Positions 34,098 through 42,311 of a stretch of DNA of 64,000 bases are shown piece by piece. This DNA comes from Flavobacterium zepuense. GTDB taxonomy: Bacteria > Bacteroidota > Bacteroidia > Flavobacteriales > Flavobacteriaceae. Both the position numbers and the translations under genes were made by a program. Under the pieces are notes generated by a model, which worked only from the letters and a program-made list of their open reading frames with translations, had not been told where the DNA came from and made no database searches. The stretch's first letter is position 1. Each line of letters opens with the position of its first letter. Where the stretch lies: positions 124,001 through 188,000 of the forward strand of contig NZ_VJVZ01000001.1 of the NCBI RefSeq assembly GCF_007097145.1. Reading direction: 5' to 3'.

Positions 34098-36335
34098 CTA
34101 CAAAAGCGCATCAAAATGGATAGGTAAGCTATTAATACGTTTTCCTGTTGCATGATAAATAGCGTTAGCTATTGCCGCCGGTATGGCTACCAGCCCTATC
34201 TCTCCTACCCCTTTAATACCAAGTTCGTTTATTAGCTCGTCTTTTTCATCGGCAAAAATAACATCCAGATCATGAATATCGGCATGAACCGGTATATGGT
34301 ACTCGCCAAGGTTAGCGTTCATGTATTTACCTAAATTTTCATCCAAGATAGTCTCTTCGTGCAGCGCCTTGCTTATGCCCCATATCATAGAGCCTAATAC
34401 CTGGCTGCGCGCTGTTTTAGGATTAATGATCCTCCCGGCAGCAACAGCGGTAACTGCTCTTGTAACGGTAATGGTACCCAGCTCTTTATCAACTTCTACC
34501 TCTACAAAAGAGGCGCTGTGCGTAGCCTTACTGTAATTTTTAAGCTTTAAAACATCCGGCCCGGCCATTTTTTTAGCCTTTAATTCCGTTTCTTTAATAA
34601 GCGTCATGATATCTTTAAAAGACAATGCCAGCTCCGGGTTTGATCGTAATGCAATGGCACCGTCTTTAAAAATGATGTCTTCATCCTTAATATCGCTAAA
34701 AGGCGAACCCTTAATACCTTTAGCTTTCTTTATTATCTTTTTCTTGAGCTCTTTTACCACGGCAACAATGGCCACACCGGTTGAAGACGTTATGGCCGAC
34801 CCTCCCTGGAACATAGAGAACGGCTTTTTGCTGTCGCCATAATCAAAGGTTATATCTTCTAAAGGCAGGCCTATTTCATCGGCGGCTACCTGGGTCATTA
34901 CCGTCATGGTACCGGTACCAATGTCAGTCGTGGCATTGTGCAATATCAGCTTACCCTCTTTCGTGAGTATCACCTGCACACGTGCAGGAAACTGGTAGGC
35001 ATCCCAAATACCCGTAGCCATACCGTATCCCACAAGCTTATTGCCCCTTTGCATACTGCCGGGCTGCGGGTTACGTTTATCCCAGCCAAATTTTTCGGCA
35101 GCCTCTAAATAACATTGCTTTAAAGCTTTGCTTGTGTAAGGCTTGCCGGTTGATGGATCAGTTTCACTATAGTTTTTAAGGCGCAGCTCTAACGGATCCA
35201 TTTTTAGCTCATACGCCAGCTCGTCCATCATGCATTCTATGGCATGCATACCGCTAACACCGCCGGGTGCACGCATATCTATAGGCGTAGGCAAATCCAA
35301 CGAAACAAGGTCGTACTCAAACAAGGTGTTTTTTGCCGGGTACAGCATGTGGCTCCACGATGTTAATATCTCGGCATAATCTTCGTACGATGAAGTTTCG
35401 CCAATACCGGAGTGGTTCATTGCGGTTACGTTACCTTCGGCATCAGCGGCAAACCTTAGGTTTTGTACCGTTTGCGGACGGTGACCAAAGGTAAACATCT
35501 GTGACCTGTCTAAAGTAACACGTACATTGTGCTTTAATTCTAATGAAGCCATAACCGCCATAAACAGCTGGTATTGTGGGCGTAGCCCGGATCCGAATCC
35601 ACCACCCACAAAAGGCGAAAGTACCCTTACATCTTTATAATGCAGCCCAAAAACATTGGCAACAAACAACTGGCTGTTTATCGTGCCCTGTGTTTTATCA
35701 TAAATGGTCAGTTTTCCTTTGCCTTCATATACCACGGTGCTGGCATACATTTCTAACGGGTTATGGTGCTCTGTGGCATGGGTGTACTGCGCAGCCACCT
35801 TTACGGGTGCGCAGCTGTAGGCTTTCTCAAAATCGCCCACGGGTGGCGGCGGTGGCGGCTTTAACATGGTAGCCAAACCCTTTTTAGGCTCGTGTGCCTT
35901 ATCAAGGTTAGTTACAAGGCCGGTTATAAAAGCTTCCTCCTCATATTCAAACTTTATCAGCGTTGCGGCATAGCGGGCGGTTTCAAAATCCTGCGCCACT
36001 ACTAAGGCTATGGGCTGGCCGTTAAACTTTATTTTATTATCATGCAGCGGTTTAAACACCGTGCCGGGTGGTGCATCCATATCAGCATATTGCAGGTCGA
36101 ACCACGCGGTAGACGGACGGTTTTCGTGCGTAAAAATTGCCTCCACACCCTTAAGCGCTTTTACAGCCGATGTATCTATAGCCGTTATTTTGCCTTTGGT
36201 AATGGTGCTGTTTACAACATAACCGTACAGCAAATCGGAAACGTTGTATTCGCCTGCATATTTTGCAGATCCTGTAACTTTCTGGCGGCCTTCCAAACGG
36301 CTGACCGGCTGTCCTATAGAGGGTAACTTTGTCAT
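34098..36335 (-). CDS. Molybdopterin-binding subunit of a xanthine dehydrogenase-family aldehyde oxidoreductase (PaoC-like)
   Basis: 745 residues, as in periplasmic-type aldehyde oxidoreductase large subunits. It opens with PVSRLEGRQKVTGSAKYAGEY and contains the molybdopterin contacts FVGGGFGSGLRPQYQ, MRAPGGVSGMHAIECMMDELA and GTGTMTVMTQVAADEIG. The catalytic Glu is in GVGEIGLVA near the C-terminus. A poly-Pro stretch (PPPPPPVG) sits near residue 160. No Tat signal is evident on any of the three subunits. It is the last gene of the operon 2Fe-2S, FAD, Mo subunits. The MocA/XdhC-type insertion factors are not in the window. Confidence 0.93.
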   Translation of the reverse strand: MTKLPSIGQPVSRLEGRQKVTGSAKYAGEYNVSDLLYGYVVNSTITKGKITAIDTSAVKALKGVEAIFTHENRPSTAWFDLQYADMDAPPGTVFKPLHDNKIKFNGQPIALVVAQDFETARYAATLIKFEYEEEAFITGLVTNLDKAHEPKKGLATMLKPPPPPPVGDFEKAYSCAPVKVAAQYTHATEHHNPLEMYASTVVYEGKGKLTIYDKTQGTINSQLFVANVFGLHYKDVRVLSPFVGGGFGSGLRPQYQLFMAVMASLELKHNVRVTLDRSQMFTFGHRPQTVQNLRFAADAEGNVTAMNHSGIGETSSYEDYAEILTSWSHMLYPAKNTLFEYDLVSLDLPTPIDMRAPGGVSGMHAIECMMDELAYELKMDPLELRLKNYSETDPSTGKPYTSKALKQCYLEAAEKFGWDKRNPQPGSMQRGNKLVGYGMATGIWDAYQFPARVQVILTKEGKLILHNATTDIGTGTMTVMTQVAADEIGLPLEDITFDYGDSKKPFSMFQGGSAITSSTGVAIVAVVKELKKKIIKKAKGIKGSPFSDIKDEDIIFKDGAIALRSNPELALSFKDIMTLIKETELKAKKMAGPDVLKLKNYSKATHSASFVEVEVDKELGTITVTRAVTAVAAGRIINPKTARSQVLGSMIWGISKALHEETILDENLGKYMNANLGEYHIPVHADIHDLDVIFADEKDELINELGIKGVGEIGLVAIPAAIANAIYHATGKRINSLPIHFDALL

Positions 36336-36359
36336 ACTTTTCGTGTTTTGGTTGGCTTA

Positions 36360-37379
36360 TTAAAGAGATGGTTGTGCTCCGGGGCGTTGGCTTTCGGGGT
36401 TAAGTGCCATCATACAATTTCGGATAATAGCCCTTTTGGCAAGCGGTATCTTAAAATTATTATGCTCGTAACCCACTGCGCCCTGCAAAATAATATCTGC
36501 GGCAGCGGCAAAATTTTCGCGGGTTGCCTTTTTCCTTTTCAGGAAATCTTCTGCCTCGCTAACGCGCCACGGTTTGTGTGCCACACCGCCAAGGGCAATA
36601 CGGGCTTCGCTAATAATAGTGCCGTCAAGGTCGAACCCGATTGCCACCGATACTAATGCGAAAGAATACGATGCCCTGTCGCGAAGTTTTAAATACGAAT
36701 AGTTTTTTTCGAAACCTTTAGCAGGCAGGTCGATACCTGTAATGATCTCGCCATGTTTTAGATTATTATCAATATGCGGAGTGTCGCCCGGCAGGCGGTG
36801 ATAGTCGGCGAAAGCCAAAATCCTGTCGCCATCAGGACCCGTTATGTTCACAGTAGCGCCAAGTGCCGCCAGCGCCACACACATATCCGACGGGAACACG
36901 GCAATACAGCTTTCGCTTTGCCCTAAAATGGCATGAATGCGGTTGTAGCCCTTTATGGCCGAACAGCCCGAACCTGGTTCGCGCTTATTGCAGGGTGTGT
37001 TAACATCATAAAAATAATAGCAGCGTGTGCGCTGGTTAAGGTTGCCACCGTTGGTTGCCATATTGCGTATTTGTGCCGAAGCACCTGCAAGTATAGCTTT
37101 AGATAACAATGGGTAATCTCGCTCTATTATAGGGTGATAGGCGGTATCAGCATTGGTTACCAATGCACCTAATCTAACGCCCCCGTTATCCAGTTGAGTA
37201 ATCGTATGGTTATCGATAATGGGATTAATATCCACCAGCTTATCAGCCTGTGTTACAAAGTATTTTAGCAGGTCGTTAATGTTGGTTCCGCCTGCAACTA
37301 TTTTATTTTGGGTGCTCCCGTTAAGCTGGGCACTAGCCTGATTAACATCAGTAGCTTTGGCATAGGCAAAATTATTCAT
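36360..37379 (-). CDS. FAD-binding subunit of the molybdenum oxidoreductase, with a Cys-rich insert (PaoB-like)
   Basis: 339 residues. FAD motifs are KIVAGGTNINDLLKY and ATNGGNLNQRTRC. Cysteines at 120, 130, 139 and 158 (in RTRCYYF, TPCNKREPGSGC and ESCIAV) match the insert that in PaoB and HcrB-type subunits carries an extra 4Fe-4S cluster. Electrons would pass from molybdenum through the 2Fe-2S clusters to FAD. Its start overlaps the end of the 2Fe-2S gene by eight bases, and 24 bases separate it from the Mo-subunit gene. Assignment of the fourth cluster ligand is by eye. Confidence 0.9.
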   Translation of the reverse strand: MNNFAYAKATDVNQASAQLNGSTQNKIVAGGTNINDLLKYFVTQADKLVDINPIIDNHTITQLDNGGVRLGALVTNADTAYHPIIERDYPLLSKAILAGASAQIRNMATNGGNLNQRTRCYYFYDVNTPCNKREPGSGCSAIKGYNRIHAILGQSESCIAVFPSDMCVALAALGATVNITGPDGDRILAFADYHRLPGDTPHIDNNLKHGEIITGIDLPAKGFEKNYSYLKLRDRASYSFALVSVAIGFDLDGTIISEARIALGGVAHKPWRVSEAEDFLKRKKATRENFAAAADIILQGAVGYEHNNFKIPLAKRAIIRNCMMALNPESQRPGAQPSL

Positions 37380-37857
37380 AACCGCCTCCTTCCTTCACTT
37401 CCATAAGGGCGTCGATAATGCCTTTACTGGCGCCGCAACGGCACAGGTTGCCGCTCATAAGTTCGGCTACTTCCTCACGGGTGTGGGCCCTGCCCTCTTT
37501 AAGCATACCAATGCCGCTGCAAATTTGCCCCGGTGTGCAATATCCGCATTGAAACGCATCGTGCTCTATAAAAGCCTTTTGCAGCGGGTGCAGCTGTTCG
37601 TTTTGGGCTATACCCTCTATCGTGGTTATTTCGCTGCCGTCTTTCATAACGGCAAGTGTAAGACAGCTTAGAACGCGTTTGCCGTCTGCCAAAACGGTAC
37701 AGGCACCGCATTGTCCGTGGTCGCAGCCTTTTTTTGTACCGGTAAGGTTTAGCTTTTCTCTAAGGGCATCCAGCAGGGACACCCAGGGAAGGACATCCAG
37801 CCGGTAATCGGCGCCATTTACCCGTAACGAAGTTGTGTGTGTGGTGTTCGTTTCCAT
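37372..37857 (-). CDS. 2Fe-2S subunit of the molybdenum oxidoreductase (PaoA-like)
   Basis: 161 residues. The N-terminal plant-type ferredoxin domain has Cys45, Cys50, Cys53 (GCDHGQCGACT) and Cys65. The C-terminal four-helix domain has Cys104, Cys107 (CGYCTPG), Cys139 and Cys141 (LCRCG), completing both 2Fe-2S clusters. PaoA-type subunits often carry a Tat signal; here the N-terminus is METNTTHTTS with no Tat motif, so the enzyme is probably cytoplasmic. First gene of the operon. The gap of 833 bases upstream holds its promoter. Confidence 0.94.
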   Translation of the reverse strand: METNTTHTTSLRVNGADYRLDVLPWVSLLDALREKLNLTGTKKGCDHGQCGACTVLADGKRVLSCLTLAVMKDGSEITTIEGIAQNEQLHPLQKAFIEHDAFQCGYCTPGQICSGIGMLKEGRAHTREEVAELMSGNLCRCGASKGIIDALMEVKEGGGYE

Positions 37858-38239
37858 AGGCAGGTTATAAGTTGTTTTTGTTACTCTCTAATTTCCGACT
37901 TTAATTACCACATGGGTAATAATAGAATGTTAAGCTTTTTCATCCGACTATGTCAATTGGTACTTATTTAGTCTTTAAGTAAATTTATTTACCCTAATAA
38001 ATCGGCTCATCTAGAAAACTTAATAATAGAACGGCAAATTGTGCAATCTAACAACGAATTATCTATAAATTAGTAAATTTTGATAAGCGTGTTATCAACT
38101 AAAATAATAACTTTAATAGGTTTCATAATTTATCGTAAATTTACAGCAGTGTTTTGGTCAGAAATAATGAGTTGACCTATGAGTGTACCTACTCCATTAC
38201 ATTTCTGAAAACGCCAGTATTTACTGGGATTTACATAAA

Positions 38240-38264
38240 GGTTCAGGATCCTCTTTCTCCGCCA
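38240..38264 (+). other. Possible tRNA-Ser 3'-end fragment (integration-site-like)
   Basis: The 25 bases resemble the end of a bacterial tRNA-Ser: a GGTTC T-loop start, then TTTCTCC (acceptor 3' strand), G (the serine discriminator) and CCA. The T-stem is imperfect and no tRNA 5' part is found upstream. A strong terminator follows 30 bases later on the same strand, as after a real tRNA gene. It may be a scar of a tRNA-integrating element. Confidence 0.35.
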
Positions 38265-38293
38265 CATAAGGTTACAAATGTAACTTTAAAAGT

Positions 38294-38335
38294 CAAAAGC
38301 CTTTAAATATTAGTATTTAAAGGCTTTTGTTTTTT
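38294..38335 (+). terminator. Strong rho-independent terminator without an upstream gene
   Basis: A perfect 16-bp stem (38294-38309 with 38314-38329), a four-base loop TTAG and six T after it. No intact plus-strand gene precedes it for over 6 kb; the nearest plus-strand match is the tRNA-like fragment at 38240. Confidence 0.8.
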
Positions 38336-38376
38336 ACAATCTGTCAAAAAACACATTAATTATCAAAGAACAGTTG

Positions 38377-38413
38377 ACCTATTTTTTTTCAGGCTTTTTA
38401 AGCCAAAATAGGT
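38377..38413. repeat. Nested inverted repeat
   Basis: Outer arms ACCTATTTT (38377-38385) and AAAATAGGT (38405-38413) enclose an inner hairpin GGCTTTTTAAGCC (38392-38404). The outer arm shares GTTGACCTAT with a copy at 38171. No gene adjoins it; it may be an element end or a recombination site. Confidence 0.5.
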
Positions 38414-38649
38414 ACACTAAATTTAGGAATTCCCCATCAATTGCTGGGGAAAGGTAGGTGCTCTCATAGTTTTTGATCAATCAATATTAATTAAAAAACT
38501 AGATCAAAATATGATGGAGGATATGAGTAAGCTGATGCAAAAGTATAAACCGAACAGTTGATATAGTTAATGTTTGTGATATATAATCGTATTGTTTTTA
38601 CCTTAGTTATATATAATTGCGCTTTGTGCAGCTTTTTATTTGTATAATT

Positions 38650-38678
38650 ACAGAATAGCATTTAGTCTACTATTCTGT
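38650..38678 (-). terminator. Probable terminator of the SDR/oxidoreductase operon
   Basis: A perfect 9-bp stem, ACAGAATAG with CTATTCTGT, starting 12 bases after the stop of the gene at 38691. The T tract is weak. Confidence 0.45.
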
Positions 38679-38690
38679 AGTTACATAAAC

Positions 38691-39689
38691 TTAATTTACT
38701 TTAATAACCACTTTACCCTTTGCGCGTCCACTTTCCACGTATTCCAGCGCTTCATTTGTTTGCTCAAAAGTAAATACTTTATCAATTACAGGTTTAATAA
38801 CATCGGCTTCAATTAGCTTGGTGATTTCCTGTAGCTGATTACCTTCGGCCCTCATAAAAAGAAAAGAATAATCAACCTGATTTTTTTTAGCTTTGCTCCG
38901 TATACTAAAACTAAGCAATGATAAAATTGCCTTCAGGTACCAGGGCAGACCGGTTTCATCTGCAAATACGGGGGTTGGTGGCCCTGAAATAGAAATGGCC
39001 TTACCACCGGCTTTTAATATTTTAATTGATTTTTCGAGCGTTTTAATATCCTGGCTATTAAGTATAACATCATAATCTTTAAGTACGGATTCAAAATCCT
39101 GCGTTTTATAATCAATCAGTACATCTGCACCCAGGTTTTTAAGTAATTCAAAACTTTTTACACTGGCAGTAGTTGCGATGGTGGCACCCAAATGTTTAGC
39201 CAGCTGAATCGCTATCGTTCCTACACCGCCGGAACCTGCCTGGATAAACACTTTTTGGCCTTTTTTTAAATTAGCCCTTTCCACCAGCGCCTGCCAGGCT
39301 GTGAGCGCTACAAGCGGAATGGAGGCAGCTTCTTCCATACTTATATTTTTAGGCTTGTATGCCACATCTTTTTCATTTATGGCAATATATTCTGCAAAGG
39401 TACCTATGTGGTAATCCGGCGTGCGCGAATATACCTGGTCGCCAATTTTAAACCGGGTTACATTCTTACCTACTTTGGTAACAATGCCTGCTACATCGTG
39501 CCCAAGGATTAATGGCAATTTATAAGGAAGTATTAACTTAAACTCCCCTACTTTAATCTTTGAATCCAGGAGGTTAACGCCCGCCGAATGAACTTTTACC
39601 AAAACCTCATTGTTTCCCGCAACAGGATCAGGGACATCTGCGAGTTGCAGGTTCCCTTTAGTATATTTGTTTATTATAAATGCTTTCAT
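38691..39689 (-). CDS. NAD(P)-dependent zinc-free quinone oxidoreductase/alcohol dehydrogenase family protein
   Basis: 332 residues of the medium-chain MDR superfamily. GroES-like N-terminal part (NNEVLVKVHSAGVNLLDSKIKVGEF, GHDVAGIV) and Rossmann domain with QAGSGGVGTIAIQLAKHLGA (about residues 149-168). The Cys ligands for structural and catalytic zinc are missing, as in quinone oxidoreductases, so it likely reduces quinones or enones with NADPH. It follows the SDR gene with a one-base gap. The operon is under the TetR gene upstream. Confidence 0.9.
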   Translation of the reverse strand: MKAFIINKYTKGNLQLADVPDPVAGNNEVLVKVHSAGVNLLDSKIKVGEFKLILPYKLPLILGHDVAGIVTKVGKNVTRFKIGDQVYSRTPDYHIGTFAEYIAINEKDVAYKPKNISMEEAASIPLVALTAWQALVERANLKKGQKVFIQAGSGGVGTIAIQLAKHLGATIATTASVKSFELLKNLGADVLIDYKTQDFESVLKDYDVILNSQDIKTLEKSIKILKAGGKAISISGPPTPVFADETGLPWYLKAILSLLSFSIRSKAKKNQVDYSFLFMRAEGNQLQEITKLIEADVIKPVIDKVFTFEQTNEALEYVESGRAKGKVVIKVN

Positions 39690-39690
39690 C

Positions 39691-40458
39691 TTAATTTTTT
39701 AAAAGTTGATGACTTTTAATTGGGTTAATGATCTTAAAGGCAAGTTTTGGAAAAACCCTGTTAACCATATTAAAGAGTTTTGCATCGCCTACCCTTATTG
39801 TATAATTATTTTTTAGCAAACCATTAATAAGCCCCTTTACCATTTCTTCTGGCGATATCTTTTTATCAGTCCTGTCTGCGGTCATTTCTGTAGCTACGAG
39901 GGGTGGAACCAGTTCGAATACCTTTACGTTACTGCCGATGATTTTTAGGTGCTCACGCAGAGATATGGTATAAAAAGCCAAAGCTGTTTTAGATGATGAG
40001 TAGGTAGCCTCAATTAACGAAGGGGCCATGCTAAGTATCGATGTTGTGTTGATAATTGCAGCTTCTTTCCTTGATTGTAACATACCCAAAAAAAGATTAT
40101 TTAGCCTTATAACACCCAGATAATTAACTTCCATTTCATAAGCAGCACCCTCCGTATGTTTATCATTCGGGATACCTAAATTTAATGGGGTAACAAGTAC
40201 CGCTGCATTATTATATAGTATATCTATGCCTCCCAGTTCTTTTACTTTATTAAAAAGAGACTGTGCATCATCCTTATTTCCTGCATCACTTTGTATGGCT
40301 GTTATAGCGGGGTATGCATTTACAGCAGCATCCAGTTTGGCCTGGTTTCGCCCGGTAATGATAACTTTTGCACCGAGTGCCAAAAATTGCCTGGCCGCTT
40401 CAAGACCTATACCCGATGCCCCACCCGTTATCAGTATTGTTTTGCTTTTTAGATCCAT
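39691..40458 (-). CDS. Short-chain dehydrogenase/reductase (DltE-like)
   Basis: 255 residues. Cofactor loop TGGASGIG (about residues 11-18), NNAA in place of the usual NNAG, catalytic Ser in NTTSILS and Tyr/Lys in YSSSKTAL, then ELVPPLVATEM. This variant is common in DltE-like SDRs. Substrate unknown. First gene of a two-gene operon with the quinone oxidoreductase. Its promoter (40505-40526) carries an operator like that of the TetR gene upstream. Confidence 0.9.
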   Translation of the reverse strand: MDLKSKTILITGGASGIGLEAARQFLALGAKVIITGRNQAKLDAAVNAYPAITAIQSDAGNKDDAQSLFNKVKELGGIDILYNNAAVLVTPLNLGIPNDKHTEGAAYEMEVNYLGVIRLNNLFLGMLQSRKEAAIINTTSILSMAPSLIEATYSSSKTALAFYTISLREHLKIIGSNVKVFELVPPLVATEMTADRTDKKISPEEMVKGLINGLLKNNYTIRVGDAKLFNMVNRVFPKLAFKIINPIKSHQLLKN

Positions 40459-40504
40459 ATTATTTGTTTTACTATTATTACTTATGAATAAATATTTTAT
40501 CTTT

Positions 40505-40526
40505 AAAATATACTTTTTAGTCTATT
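40505..40526 (-). promoter_or_regulatory. TetR-type operator at the SDR promoter
   Basis: Imperfect inverted repeat AATATACT-TTTT-AGTCTATT (40507-40526). Its half site equals that of the TetR gene's own operator. TATATTTT (minus strand, 40512 down to 40505) sits in the -7 position, 4.5 bases from the operator centre, the same offset as at the TetR promoter. Confidence 0.65.
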
Positions 40527-40542
40527 TTTTTGGTAAAAAAAA

Positions 40543-41133
40543 TCAGATTGTGTACTGGTCTAATTCTGCCTTTAGATTTTTAATTAATGAATGCATTGGT
40601 TTCATGGTGTTCATTGTACGGCACATTACAATACCGCCTTCGGTGGCAGCAACAAATTTAAATGCCATGACAACGGGATCAAGTTGAGGTGAGAATTCTC
40701 CATCTTTAATACCCTGCTTTAATATATTGGTAAGTGCTTCCTGCCCGAGTCGAAATACAGCAGCTACCTTTTCTTTGATCAACGGAAAATTATCATCTAC
40801 TTCAACCGCCGTATTAAATATTGGGCAACCTCCTGATATATAGGTGTCAATAGGGTCTTTGTAAAAATCAAGAAAAGTAAATATCTTAGCCCTTGCTGTC
40901 TTAGAATTAGATACGGCCTGGTACATCCTGTCTGAAACCTTCTTTAGCATCATGTCAACAACCTGTACTGTTAGGTCATCTTTATTTTCAAAATGTCCAT
41001 ACAGGCATCCTTTAGTTAACTTAGTTTCAGCCAGCACATCATCTATATTCACACCCGAAATACCTTTCGTGTTATACAGAGGTGCGGCTGTTTCCAGGAT
41101 AAATTGTTTTGTCTTTTCAGCTTTAGTTAACAT
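40543..41133 (-). CDS. TetR/AcrR-family transcriptional repressor
   Basis: 196 residues. N-terminal helix-turn-helix: TKQFILETAAPLYNTKGISGVNIDDVLAETKLTKGCLYGHFENKDDL, whose recognition part is TKLTKGCLYGHF. The C-terminal ligand domain includes SGGCPIFNTAVEVDD, like regulators of the YxaF/LmrA group that respond to small hydrophobic compounds. It lies upstream of the SDR and quinone oxidoreductase genes on the same strand. It probably represses itself and them, since matching operators precede both promoters. Confidence 0.93.
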   Translation of the reverse strand: MLTKAEKTKQFILETAAPLYNTKGISGVNIDDVLAETKLTKGCLYGHFENKDDLTVQVVDMMLKKVSDRMYQAVSNSKTARAKIFTFLDFYKDPIDTYISGGCPIFNTAVEVDDNFPLIKEKVAAVFRLGQEALTNILKQGIKDGEFSPQLDPVVMAFKFVAATEGGIVMCRTMNTMKPMHSLIKNLKAELDQYTI

Positions 41134-41152
41134 AAGTAATAATTTACGCTAA

Positions 41153-41174
41153 CAAATATACTAAAAAGTATATT
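41153..41174 (-). promoter_or_regulatory. Autoregulatory operator and promoter of the TetR gene
   Basis: Perfect inverted repeat AATATACT-AAAA-AGTATATT (41155-41174) overlaps the exact -7 element TATATTTG (minus strand, 41160 down to 41153). A bound repressor would block transcription of the TetR gene. Confidence 0.72.
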
Positions 41175-41399
41175 ACTGTTAATTACTTTTGTTGAAATAC
41201 TATTATTTATACACATAAAATAATAATCGCAGTAAAGTGCTAAGAATCCCGGCTAATACATTACAACCAGCCGTATAAAACTGCTGGATTTGAAACTGTC
41301 ATTGTAAAACTTATTAACCTACATCAGGACGTTTCCAACTTTTGTAATCTCTTATATAATCTTAAGAATTTTAAAAAAAATTAAACGTAGCTATCAAAT

Positions 41400-41471
41400 C
41401 CGCTTCACTCCCAATTTTGTCCGCCTCACCCCGATTTTTTCACGTATCAAACGTTAACCGGAATACTTTTG
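41400..41471 (+). promoter_or_regulatory. Candidate LytTR-type direct-repeat site and promoter
   Basis: The stretch at 41400-41438 has ATTTT words at 41414 and 41434 (20 bases apart), preceded by pyrimidine/C-rich words. It matches the stretch at 45335 closely (CCGCTTC and ATTTTGTCCG are identical and at the same spacing). The exact -7 element TACTTTTG is at 41464-41471, 30 bases from the second repeat. The 381-base gap otherwise shows only the TetR promoter. Confidence 0.6.
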
Positions 41472-41514
41472 ACCTGTTAAACAAAAACTTTATACATAAC
41501 TAAAACTAAAAATC

Positions 41515-42120
41515 ATGAGGGTTATAAAAAATTCATGCATTGCAGCACTACTCTTATTGTCAGCAAATTGCTTTAGCCAAAGCTCATTTGGGCGTATAAT
41601 GGATCGTATCCACTTTGGGGTAAAGGCCGGCGCTAATTACAGCGATTTTACAAATGCCAACTTTAATACCGAAGGCCTTGTGGGCTTTCATGCCGGTGCT
41701 ATAGTGGGGTTTAAGATTAGCGACAGCTTTTCGGTAGAAGAGGAGGTTTTATATTCCCAACAGGGTGCAACATTAAAAGGTGGCTTGCTGGATGGAGAGG
41801 ATATAAAACTATCGTACGTTACTGTACCTATTGTTGTTAAGTACAAGACAAGCTTCGGGTTATACCTGGAAGCCGGCCCACAGGTAGGTATATTGGTAGA
41901 TGAAGATTTTAAAGCCTTGGGGATTAATTCTGATACTGACTTTGCCGAGAAAATTGATGGCGGCATAGTAGGCGGTTTTGGATACCAGTTTGAAAACGGG
42001 CTTGGCATCGGGGCAAGGTATTACATATCGTTTACAGACGTTACCAAAGCGAGAAACGCAGGTGTAAATACCGATTTTCAGAACAACATGGCGCAAGCGA
42101 GTATATTCTATATATTTTAA
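41515..42120 (+). CDS. Outer-membrane beta-barrel protein (porin-family/PorT-like)
   Basis: 201 residues with a signal peptide (about 1-21, ending CFSQS). The mature part is an eight-strand-type barrel: HFGVKAGANYSDFT, GFHAGAIVGFKISDSFSVEEEVLYSQQGA, LYLEAGPQVGIL, GLGIGARYYIS and the terminal ASIFYIF with a final Phe. Proteins like this are abundant in Bacteroidota and mostly of unknown role. It is followed by a terminator, and its promoter carries a repeat shared with the DUF2141 gene at 45441, both near the LytTR system. Confidence 0.85.
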   Translation: MRVIKNSCIAALLLLSANCFSQSSFGRIMDRIHFGVKAGANYSDFTNANFNTEGLVGFHAGAIVGFKISDSFSVEEEVLYSQQGATLKGGLLDGEDIKLSYVTVPIVVKYKTSFGLYLEAGPQVGILVDEDFKALGINSDTDFAEKIDGGIVGGFGYQFENGLGIGARYYISFTDVTKARNAGVNTDFQNNMAQASIFYIF

Positions 42121-42192
42121 ATTAAAGCAGCTGCTTAAGCCATTTACATAATTTGTTTTGGGTCAGTTGAATATTTGGTTTTAGTAATGCTT

Positions 42193-42224
42193 AAATCCGG
42201 CTACATTTTTGTCGCCGGATTTTT
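42193..42224 (+). terminator. Terminator after the beta-barrel gene
   Basis: Stem AAATCCGGC (42193-42201) with GCCGGATTT (42214-42222), a 12-base loop and a run of T at its 3' side. It lies 73 bases after the stop. Confidence 0.75.
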
Positions 42225-42311
42225 GTATCAATCAAAGAAGTCCATATGGTACTATCGGAATCAGATAAGTGGTAACTTAGCTGAACGATCAATACAATAA
42301 AGAGGTTATTT

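Larger units (their letters stand above)
37858..38690. other. 833-base non-coding region
   Basis: A+T-rich DNA between the Mo-oxidoreductase operon and the SDR/oxidoreductase operon (both minus strand). It holds, in order: the promoter area of the Mo operon, a possible tRNA-Ser 3' fragment (38240-38264), a very strong plus-strand terminator (38294-38335), a nested inverted repeat (38377-38413), a shorter one, TTCCCC with GGGGAA (38428-38449), and the terminator of the operon on its right. The word GTTGACCTAT occurs twice (38171 and 38373). No convincing coding sequence is left. Confidence 0.6.

Noticed and set aside
37858..38690. CRISPR array or complete tRNA in the large gap
   Set aside because: No regularly spaced repeats are present, and no cloverleaf can be completed around the tRNA-Ser-like 3' end.
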